A stretch of DNA of 62,893 nucleotides, from assembly GCA_024401555.1 (NCBI GenBank), contig JAKSKV010000016.1:1-62893 (forward strand), in the 5' to 3' direction. A program made the position numbers and the translations under genes. How positions within the stretch are numbered: position 1 is the first letter of the stretch; each line of letters starts with the position of its first letter. Positions 1 to 6,535 of the stretch are shown here, piece by piece. Under the pieces are notes generated by a model that made no database searches, was not told the DNA's origin, and worked only from the letters and a program-made list of their open reading frames with translations. The stretch is from Paludibacteraceae bacterium (GTDB lineage: Bacteria; Bacteroidota; Bacteroidia; Bacteroidales; Paludibacteraceae).

Positions 1-1
1 T

Positions 2-181
2 ACTCTTGACAATGGAAATTCGGGAATACAATGTGTCCTCCTGGTTAACCCGAACGAATACAGGGAATTGGCTGTGGCCTTCGACGGCAATTGGAGTCGT
101 CCTAGACATCATTGGCAAAGAAGTGTAATAAGAAAACACCAGTCAGTCGGACCCGATCCTGTTATGGGCGAATCGCTTTGA
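2..181 (+). CDS. 3' end of an unassigned gene, cut by the window edge (frame uncertain)
   Basis: Two plus-strand frames are open from the window edge. Frame 2 runs to a TGA at 179-181 and gives about 59 residues including VNPNEYRELAVAFDGNW. Frame 3 runs to a TAA at 126-128 and gives about 42 residues ending in LDIIGKEV. The terminator at 165-195 follows the frame 3 stop by 37 nt but overlaps the frame 2 stop, so either frame could be real. I recognise no family. The minus strand was not convincing here. Confidence 0.3.
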   Translation, partial: TLDNGNSGIQCVLLVNPNEYRELAVAFDGNWSRPRHHWQRSVIRKHQSVGPDPVMGESL

Positions 182-195
182 TTTGCCCATTTTTT
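165..195 (+). terminator. Rho-independent terminator
   Basis: A 9-bp stem (TGGGCGAAT at 165-173 with ATTTGCCCA at 181-189, one G-U pair) and a 7-nt loop are followed by six T residues. It ends the partial gene at the left edge. Confidence 0.7.
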
Positions 196-442
196 GTTTT
201 GATTTAACATACAAGAATTTATATAACTTTAAAACGTAAATTCAAAAATTCAGGCAAACCACATCTTTAGGATAAAAAAATGCCAGGCGAGACAGAGGGC
301 GTCTACAGCAACCTGGCACTGCGAATATACAACAAAATTCATCAATCGCAACAATACGACCAAGAAAAGACATTCGGTGTTTTTGCTTTTATATACCTAA
401 GACGTTGGAGTAGGGATCTACTTCTTGGGATTGATAAAATTA
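196..442. other. Intergenic stretch with a short inverted repeat, no supported gene
   Basis: This AT-rich stretch holds an inverted repeat TGCCAGG (281-287) / CCTGGCA (312-318). A 71-codon open frame at 280-495 runs through it, but the frame continues into a terminator repeat that also occurs downstream of hipA, so I do not call it a gene. Positions 388-442 belong to the dispersed element shared with 50475-50530. Confidence 0.5.
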
Positions 443-480
443 GGCGAGCCCAGAGAGTATTTCTACTTTCCGGGCTCGCC
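388..480. repeat. Dispersed intergenic element with terminator hairpin (copy 1)
   Basis: The sequence TATATACCTAAGACGTTGG, followed by a conserved stretch ending in a GC-rich hairpin (GGCGAGCCC at 443-451 with GGGCTCGCC at 472-480), recurs nearly unchanged at 50475-50565. Here the hairpin lies just past the 3' end of the minus-strand repeat-protein gene and can act as its terminator. The right part of the hairpin also recurs at 60115-60150, again at the 3' end of a family member. Confidence 0.7.
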
Positions 481-505
481 AATTTCTATTGTTAATAAAG
501 CGTAG

Positions 506-943
506 TTAGATATCGATGCGGCCATACATTCCAGCAACAAATTGGATTCCCTTCTCTGCGCCGCTTGCAAGCCTAATGATAGATGTAAGACCACTTTGCT
601 TTTCTCCACACACACTGGTCTTTGCACCACCATCCATACGGCGTGCTACTTCCGCACCGCATGCATATCCAGACATAAGGCCACTTTGTTTTGCTCCACA
701 CACACTGGTCTCTGCACCCGCATCCATACGGCGTGCTACTTCCGCTCCGCATTCAAATCCAGACGTAAGACCACTAAATCTTGTTCCAAACACAGAGGTC
801 TCTACGCCTGCCCTGGCATCTACCTTTTCAACACTTGCAACCTCTACTCTTGGAGTGTTTCCACCTAACTTAAATGCTGCTGCGTTAGTTACTGTCGCGA
901 ATGCGATCATTGCTACTACTGGAAAAAAGAATCTTGTTTTCAT
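506..943 (-). CDS. Secreted Cys/Gly-rich repeat protein, family copy A
   Basis: Unrecognised 145-residue protein, one of four paralogues in the window. Residues 1-21 form a signal peptide (MKTR, then FFFPVVAMIAFATVTNA). Residues 1-47 are almost identical in all copies and residues from about 48 are built of modules. This copy carries a 30-residue repeat (90-bp DNA units at 591-680, 681-770 and a partial third from 771) with SVCGAKQSGL, ACGAE and ARRMD elements, and it ends in GMYGRIDI. It has its own promoter (944-1086) and a hairpin at the 3' end. The opposite strand is also open for 149 codons, but only the minus strand has signal peptide, promoter and terminator. Its function is unknown; it may be a surface or modified peptide substrate, which is inference. 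Confidence 0.7.
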   Translation of the reverse strand: MKTRFFFPVVAMIAFATVTNAAAFKLGGNTPRVEVASVEKVDARAGVETSVFGTRFSGLTSGFECGAEVARRMDAGAETSVCGAKQSGLMSGYACGAEVARRMDGGAKTSVCGEKQSGLTSIIRLASGAEKGIQFVAGMYGRIDI

Positions 944-1086
944 ATCTTTAAAATTTAATTGTTAATAATCTTTTTTGCTGTCACTGGAGTTGTTGTTTCT
1001 TCCCGTTGACGATGCAAAGGTAGGGCAAGCTTCAGGGGTGCGACGGACAGAAAAGGAAAAGCGTGCGGACAGTTTGTGAACTTCAC
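944..1086 (-). promoter_or_regulatory. Conserved promoter cassette, copy A
   Basis: Read on the minus strand this is GTGAAGTTCAC (1076-1086), 3 nt, CTGTCCG (1066-1072), 15 nt, CTGTCCG (1044-1050), 21 nt, TACCTTTG (1015-1022, matches the Bacteroidota -7 TAnnTTTG), then a leader of about 65 nt ending in the AT-rich TTAACAATTAAATTTT before the ATG. There is no TTTG 19 nt above the -7. The proximal CTGTCCG overlaps the -33 position, as expected for an activator-dependent promoter. The same geometry occurs at five other places. Confidence 0.75.
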
Positions 1087-1189
1087 ATTTTGTACGTTTT
1101 CACGAATTGCACGATTTTGTAAGTTGTTGTGTATTAGGAATGTAGGGGCGAATTGAATTCGCTACTTGAATCCCAATAGGGCTAACAGA

Positions 1190-1807
1190 TTAGATCTCTC
1201 TTTGCGAAAAAATACATCCGCAATAATTTTGCCTGTACAAGTTATACTCCTTGGAGAGTTGAATGGAGCGTTGATAACCTCCCCGCTTCTTGAAATCCGA
1301 CGGCAAAAATTTCACACCATACTTTTCCGCCAACTCCTCACCGATCTCATTTAGCTTATCCGCATTCTTCAATGGACTTATCGTAAGCGTTGTGGTAAAG
1401 TAATCAAAGCCATTTTCCTTCGATAGAATCGCAGATTTTTCCAATCGCAACCGAAAGCACTCAAAGCACCGCAAACCGCCCTCAGGCTCCTTCTCAAGCC
1501 CCTTGGCGACTGCATAGAACTCCTTCGGATCATAATAGCCCTCAATAAATGAGATAGGATACTTGGCAGGCAGCTCTCCGATCAGACGTTGCTGCTCCTC
1601 CACACGCTTGGCAAACTCCTCCGCAGGATAGATATTGGGGTTATAATAAAAAACAGTGATGCGGAAATATTGCGAGAGATACTCCAACGTATAACTGCTA
1701 CACGGCGCACAGCAGCTGTGCAACAAAAGTGTGGGAACCCTTCCTTCCCGTTCCAAATCGACTATAATCTGATCGAGCTGTTTCTGATAGGGAATACTAC
1801 TTTTCAT
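1190..1807 (-). CDS. queH: Epoxyqueuosine reductase QueH
   Basis: Reduces epoxyqueuosine to queuosine at position 34 of tRNAs with GUN anticodons; QueH is the cobalamin-independent alternative to QueG. The 205-residue product has the family's cysteine signature: CCAPC at 32-36, CFEC at 114-117 and CGC at 196-198, which serve as Fe-S/metal and catalytic ligands in this family. The length is normal. It is the last gene of a minus-strand operon and its first codons overlap the acyltransferase gene by 11 bp, suggesting translational coupling. No partner in queuosine synthesis lies nearby, so the link with the lipid/acyl genes is positional only. Confidence 0.9.
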   Translation of the reverse strand: MKSSIPYQKQLDQIIVDLEREGRVPTLLLHSCCAPCSSYTLEYLSQYFRITVFYYNPNIYPAEEFAKRVEEQQRLIGELPAKYPISFIEGYYDPKEFYAVAKGLEKEPEGGLRCFECFRLRLEKSAILSKENGFDYFTTTLTISPLKNADKLNEIGEELAEKYGVKFLPSDFKKRGGYQRSIQLSKEYNLYRQNYCGCIFSQREI

Positions 1808-2945
1808 CAGGCAAACAGTTAATCACCGGATTCGCATAGATACGCAAGAATATTTGCTCCAATTCACTACGATCCATCTCCTTACCCAATTGGTCCAAGC
1901 CACCATTCATATATGCGATGAAATCGGCCTTTTCATGCTCCGTATAACGATCCGAATAGCGTTGTCCAAACAATAGGTCATAGGCGATGAAATGGGTTTT
2001 AAAGAGCTTAAAATGGCGGTAGATGCGCTGATCGATCAGAGCGGCCAACGCCACAATCTTATCGTTCTTCTCCAAACGATCACATTGTTCCAACTCCTCA
2101 CGGGTAATAGGATCCGTAATGGCGAGGTGTACCCTACCCTTTGGCTGCTTAATACCCGTCAGGATACTATTCAAATCCTCATTTTCTCCCTTGATATACT
2201 TTTGGAACTTCGATATATAGAGCTCCGCAGTCTTCAAGAAATCGCAAGGCTCATATTCGTACGAAACAGAGACAGGGGTTATGCTCAATTCATCCAGGTT
2301 ATCGACAAATGGTTTGTCGCTACTAAGCGAGAACATCTTCAGCACACCCACCTCAGTCTTATCGTTTCCATCCTTGGTACGTCCGTTTCTTTGGGCAATC
2401 CAGACCGAATCATTCAATTCAGTAATGGCGTAACGCATATAGGCGGATACCTCCACCGAATTCTTATAGAAATCTTTGATATTGCCTCCGCGGATGATGC
2501 GGAACATCTTGTTCAGCTTTCCGATATTGACTACCAAATTTCCCTTCATCAGATTGCTGCCGAAGGTAATCTGACAAGTATCTATCCCCTTTTCGTAAAG
2601 AATCACATCAAGAAAGGCAGAATCGAGCACGATATCACGGTGGTTGGCGATAAACATGTGACGCTTGCTATTATCCAACTTCTCGACACCCTCGGAAGTC
2701 ACCCCATCCGTCGTTTTGCTCATCACAGAATGGATAGCGGGATGCATCACCTTCGCCTGGAACTCATTGACCGTCTTGATCTGCGAAAACATACGGATCA
2801 CCTCTTCGACATTAGCCTCAGGCATACAATACTTCACCACCATCGGAAAGAAGATATCCTTCGTGATGGCCTCAATAGCAGCGGGAACCTCAGCGTCATT
2901 GTAGGGACGCACTGGCTCAAAGTCGAATGTTTGCTCCATATACAC
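1797..2945 (-). CDS. Acyltransferase of the PlsC/lysophosphatidate type
   Basis: 382 residues. An NHRD motif at 101-104 matches the NHxxD-like catalytic box (block I) of glycerol-phosphate and lysophosphatidate acyltransferases. Further on, RNGRTKDGND resembles the substrate-binding block. No signal peptide or clear membrane span is visible, so a cytosolic or peripheral enzyme is likely. The gene overlaps the end of the AMP-ligase gene by 1 bp and queH by 11 bp. It may transfer an acyl group activated by the neighbouring ligase, but the acceptor (lipid, sugar or other) cannot be read from sequence. Confidence 0.75.
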   Translation of the reverse strand: MYMEQTFDFEPVRPYNDAEVPAAIEAITKDIFFPMVVKYCMPEANVEEVIRMFSQIKTVNEFQAKVMHPAIHSVMSKTTDGVTSEGVEKLDNSKRHMFIANHRDIVLDSAFLDVILYEKGIDTCQITFGSNLMKGNLVVNIGKLNKMFRIIRGGNIKDFYKNSVEVSAYMRYAITELNDSVWIAQRNGRTKDGNDKTEVGVLKMFSLSSDKPFVDNLDELSITPVSVSYEYEPCDFLKTAELYISKFQKYIKGENEDLNSILTGIKQPKGRVHLAITDPITREELEQCDRLEKNDKIVALAALIDQRIYRHFKLFKTHFIAYDLLFGQRYSDRYTEHEKADFIAYMNGGLDQLGKEMDRSELEQIFLRIYANPVINCLPDEK

Positions 2946-4240
2946 TATCTTTTATCGATAAACTTCGTAGGTTTTCTGTTCATCTCAGGGAACTGAATGG
3001 CATGAATCTCGTCAATAGGTTTGAACTTCACATCCGGTGCCACACGAAGCTTCGCCCTGAAATTATCCTTCAACTGCTTTATCATGTTTTCATCGGGGTT
3101 TTTCACTCCGACATAGACCGTCAAATGGTCCATTCCTATCTCATTTGAGGAGAGTTCCACCAAGTAATTCTCCACGTAATCCACATTGTCCAAAACATCA
3201 AAAATAGCTGCCGGATAAAGGGTGGTGCCTTTGAACTTAATCATCTGCTTCTTACGTCCGATAATTGGACTGATTCTCATGGAGGTACGACCGCATGAAC
3301 AAGGTTCATAATGGAAACGTGCCACATCACCCGTACGGAATCTGAGCAAAGGCATACCCTCTACGCCAAGTGTTGTCACCACCAACTCACCCGCTTCTCC
3401 TTCCTGCACAGGATTACCCTCTTCATCGATCAATTCGCAAATAATCAATTCAGGATGGTGGTGTCCACCCTTGCCAGCAGGACACTCGCAAAATGAGGTC
3501 GCCATCTCGGTGGAGGCATAAGTCGAATACAAATCGATATCCCATTTCTCCTTGATTTTAGAGCCAAGCAGATTGAGAGAGAAATCATCGTTACGAAGAT
3601 TTTCACCGATGCAAACGGCCTTTTTCACGCTGCTGTTCTTATAATCGATGCCATGTTCCTCGGCATAACGAATGATTCGCAAAATAAACGAAGGAACGCA
3701 AATGATCGTATCAGGCTTAATTCGTCGAATGGTGTCCCATTGCAACTGCGGAATACCATTTCCCACACGCACCAAACCGCCACCCAACATACGGATACCC
3801 ATACAATAGGCGTAACCCGCCATAAAGCGTTTATCGATGGTGGTCATCAATTGAAAAATATCGCCTGACTTGGCACCCGTTCCCGTAAATGAGATCGCCT
3901 CATTATAGGCTAAACGGACCAAATCCTTTTCTGTCATCGCAAAGGTGGTAGGATCACTTAATGTTCCGGAAGTCGTGATGTAATCGCGGATTTCGGAAGG
4001 CTCCACACAGAAGAAATCCTTATTTCTGGTTTGGAGATCCTCCTTACTGGTAAAGGGGATACAACGCAAATCCTCAAGACTCTTTATCTTGGTAACATCG
4101 ATATGGTTCGACTGGAACATATCCTGATAAAACTTCGATTTCGCCGATAAATAGGCCAAATCCTCACGCAACTTCTCCTCCTGGAAAGTCTTGATCACCG
4201 CACGTGGTTGAAACTCAATTTCTGGAACAAATTGATTCAT
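2945..4240 (-). CDS. PaaK-like AMP-dependent acyl-CoA ligase
   Basis: 431 residues from the chosen start, related to phenylacetate-CoA ligase and coenzyme F390 synthetase-like adenylating enzymes. TTSGTLSDPT is the family's P-loop-like motif, STYAST the adenine-binding region, RFRTGD the A8-like motif and RKKQMIKFKGTTLYP the hinge to the C-terminal domain. The frame is open to 4285, but that would overlap the esterase gene. An ATG at 4240 has GGGAGG a few bases upstream and is preferred. It probably activates a carboxylic acid for the adjacent acyltransferase; the substrate is unknown. Confidence 0.8.
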   Translation of the reverse strand: MNQFVPEIEFQPRAVIKTFQEEKLREDLAYLSAKSKFYQDMFQSNHIDVTKIKSLEDLRCIPFTSKEDLQTRNKDFFCVEPSEIRDYITTSGTLSDPTTFAMTEKDLVRLAYNEAISFTGTGAKSGDIFQLMTTIDKRFMAGYAYCMGIRMLGGGLVRVGNGIPQLQWDTIRRIKPDTIICVPSFILRIIRYAEEHGIDYKNSSVKKAVCIGENLRNDDFSLNLLGSKIKEKWDIDLYSTYASTEMATSFCECPAGKGGHHHPELIICELIDEEGNPVQEGEAGELVVTTLGVEGMPLLRFRTGDVARFHYEPCSCGRTSMRISPIIGRKKQMIKFKGTTLYPAAIFDVLDNVDYVENYLVELSSNEIGMDHLTVYVGVKNPDENMIKQLKDNFRAKLRVAPDVKFKPIDEIHAIQFPEMNRKPTKFIDKR

Positions 4241-4259
4241 TGACACATCCTCCCTTTTA

Positions 4260-5132
4260 TCATTTTTTGAAAAAACCGATTTCACCGAGCCACTCTCTCA
4301 ACATAGCGCACCAATTGTGCGTCTCCTCCGATCTCGTCCGAATGGCGCCAAAACCATGGCCACCCTTCTCAAACAACAAGTAACGAGTTGGAACACCCTT
4401 CATAATCAACGCCTCGGAGAGAACGACACTATTCCGATAGTCCACCACATCATCGTCCTTGCATGCCAGCAAGAACACTGGAGGCATATCGTTCGGAATC
4501 ACCTTCTCCATAGAGAAAGCATCCGCCATCTTGCGGGTCCAATTCTTTCCTAACAAATTATCCCTTGATTTCAAATGCGCGATACTATCCTGCATAGAGA
4601 CCACCGGATAAATCGGAGCCACAAAGGTAGGCTTTAAACTCACAGAGGTCTTCACACCACGATCAGCCAGATAATTGTGGGCAGAGAAAGCGCCGCCCAT
4701 GGTTACCAAGTGACCACCTGCCGAGAAACCGATACAACCGATCTTATCGGGATCAATCTTATACTTGTCCGCATTCTCACGCAAGAGCTGCATCGCACGT
4801 TGAAAATCCTCGATCATAGCTGGATGGTGATTTCCGCGCATAGCGACACGATAACGCAATACCACAGCAGTGACACCCCACTTGGTAAAGGTCTCAGCCA
4901 CCTCGGAACCCTCGTTGGTCAAACCAAGATGATGGTAACTTCCTCCCGGACAAATCAATATACAAGTACCGTTTCTGAGAGAGTCGGCAGGTTGGAAAAT
5001 TCTCAACTCCGGACGCTTTTCCTTATGAGTCGGATGATTATCCCAAAGCTTCACCACCTCATACTGAGCCGCTTGTACACAAAAGGAGAAAGAAAGCAAC
5101 CATAAAAGATATGCTATTCTTTTCATAGGCAT
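4260..5132 (-). CDS. Exported alpha/beta-hydrolase (esterase/lipase family)
   Basis: 290 residues with an N-terminal signal peptide (KRIAYLLWLLSFSFCVQA), so periplasmic or outer-membrane. The nucleophile elbow GFSAGG, acid region CKDDDVVDYRNS and catalytic His in GGHGFG form a complete Ser-Asp-His triad; the ICPGGSYHH segment is the oxyanion-hole region typical of carbohydrate-ester and xylan-esterase-like members. ATG at 5132 or 5126 can both start it. It follows the glycosyltransferase stop by 3 nt, so it is in the same operon. Substrate not deducible; an acetyl or acyl ester on a glycan is plausible. Confidence 0.8.
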   Translation of the reverse strand: MPMKRIAYLLWLLSFSFCVQAAQYEVVKLWDNHPTHKEKRPELRIFQPADSLRNGTCILICPGGSYHHLGLTNEGSEVAETFTKWGVTAVVLRYRVAMRGNHHPAMIEDFQRAMQLLRENADKYKIDPDKIGCIGFSAGGHLVTMGGAFSAHNYLADRGVKTSVSLKPTFVAPIYPVVSMQDSIAHLKSRDNLLGKNWTRKMADAFSMEKVIPNDMPPVFLLACKDDDVVDYRNSVVLSEALIMKGVPTRYLLFEKGGHGFGAIRTRSEETHNWCAMLREWLGEIGFFKK

Positions 5133-5135
5133 TAG

Positions 5136-6263
5136 TTAAATTAACGCTTTGTATTCTTTATCAATAATTGTCTTGATACGGGCCATCGTGAAGTTCTCCA
5201 CGATGCGGTTATGGGCATTTTCACCCAATTTCACACGGATATTATCCTCATTCAGCAACAATCGATCTATCGCCTCCGCAAAGGCGGTCGTATCACTATT
5301 CGCCACCTCAATTCCGGTCACGCCGTTCTGGTTCAGCCAATTCACACCCGATCCCTCAATGGTAAAGAGAACAGGAGGTGTAGCACAATACATCGCCTCA
5401 GCGAGCACAATGCCAAACGCTTCATTCTTGGTTATAGACGGGAACGCAAAAATAGAGGCCGCTCTCATATACAATCGAATCTCCTCATCACTGATTTTCC
5501 CGATAAAATGGATTCTATCAGAGGAGGAACTTGCTTTCAATTCGTTCGTTAGCACACCATCACCTGCAATCAGGATAACACAGTCAGACTTAATCTTCTT
5601 TTCGGCTTCGATCAAACGGTCAATACCCTTATAAGAGACATGCCTACCCATAAAAAAGATAATGTCCTTGCCTTGATACTTCTGACAGATCGCGTCAATC
5701 TTGGCTTGATCACCCTCCCTTTCACTGATCTTCTCTTCATTGATACCATTTGGCACGATTCTCACCTTCGAAGAGTAAGGCTTCAACGGCAACGAGTGTT
5801 CCGCATAATTGGGACTTGTGGCGAATATGGTATTCGCACGCTCCAACAAAGTACGCTCAAATGGTTGGTAAAGCTTATAAGTAAATTGTTGCTTGACAAT
5901 GTCGGAATGCCAATGCACCACCAACTTCACATCGTCCTTGATGTAATGGCATACAAGGAAAGAGGCAAATGGATTGGGTGTATGTAGATGAATGATGTCA
6001 GGTCGGAATGATTCAAGTTCTTTTTTCAAAGCCTTATGGTAAGAAAAGGCGATAGGTTGGCTGTATCGTTGAAATTGGACGCCAACACGATGCACAGGCA
6101 CACCATCATACTGCTCCTCGACGGTCTCCTTACCTGTGTTGAAACACAACACACGGTGCTCATATCCATCCATAGAGCTGACGATGCTATAACATACGTC
6201 CTCTATACCACCCTTGTAAGGTGGATAAAATTTCGATATATGTAATACTTTTCCTTTAGACAT
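5136..6263 (-). CDS. GT4-family glycosyltransferase
   Basis: 375 residues from the chosen ATG at 6263; the frame is open 18 nt further. The start MSKGKVLHISKFYPPYKGG is a typical GT4 N-terminus with the glycine-rich acceptor loop. The C-terminal half has FMGRHVSYKGIDRLIEA and the EAFGIVLAEAM donor-binding EX7E motif. It is a retaining, GT-B-fold, NDP-sugar-dependent enzyme, presumably cytosolic and acting on a lipid-linked glycan. First gene of a five-gene minus-strand operon, with a TATCTTTG -7 box at 6417-6424. Confidence 0.85.
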   Translation of the reverse strand: MSKGKVLHISKFYPPYKGGIEDVCYSIVSSMDGYEHRVLCFNTGKETVEEQYDGVPVHRVGVQFQRYSQPIAFSYHKALKKELESFRPDIIHLHTPNPFASFLVCHYIKDDVKLVVHWHSDIVKQQFTYKLYQPFERTLLERANTIFATSPNYAEHSLPLKPYSSKVRIVPNGINEEKISEREGDQAKIDAICQKYQGKDIIFFMGRHVSYKGIDRLIEAEKKIKSDCVILIAGDGVLTNELKASSSSDRIHFIGKISDEEIRLYMRAASIFAFPSITKNEAFGIVLAEAMYCATPPVLFTIEGSGVNWLNQNGVTGIEVANSDTTAFAEAIDRLLLNEDNIRVKLGENAHNRIVENFTMARIKTIIDKEYKALI

Positions 6264-6489
6264 CAGCCTCTCATCCAACAATTACCGCTCGATCATCAAT
6301 TTCGTTGTCACTTGACAAAATGACTTGCCTTTTCCATTTTGCACTTAAATACCTAAGAATAAACAAATTACATCTCAGATAAATATATCGGGAAACCAAT
6401 TGAGTGATTTCGCAGACAAAGATAAAAAAATTTAGTCAGTATTTAGAATTTGAGCTTAGAATATTTGCGATATGAATGGATTAAAACAA
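6264..6489 (-). promoter_or_regulatory. Intergenic region with -7 box for the GT4-queH operon
   Basis: Minus-strand TATCTTTG (6417-6424 on plus) matches TAnnTTTG, about 150 nt above the glycosyltransferase start. No TTTG lies 19 nt upstream. The rest is AT-rich and I see no gene in it. Confidence 0.5.
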
Positions 6490-6517
6490 AAAGGGGAGAT
6501 GCGCACATCTCCCCTTT
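6490..6517 (-). terminator. Terminator of carB
   Basis: A 12-bp perfect stem (AAAGGGGAGATG / CATCTCCCCTTT) with a 4-nt loop is followed, on the minus strand, by TT and GTTTT. It lies 18 nt beyond the carB stop. Confidence 0.85.
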
Positions 6518-6535
6518 CCACTATAATCGAATCGA

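Noticed and set aside
280-495. 71-codon plus-strand open frame
   Set aside because: It runs through a dispersed non-coding element and a terminator hairpin that recurs downstream of hipA, and the translation has no protein-like features.
591-860. CRISPR-like array
   Set aside because: The repeat unit is 90 bp, contiguous and in frame with a signal-peptide protein, with no spacers and no cas genes in the window.
516-965. Plus-strand frame of 149 codons opposite repeat-protein copy A (and equivalents opposite B, C and F)
   Set aside because: The minus strand has signal peptide, promoter, leader and terminator; the plus frame starts and ends in the non-coding flanks.
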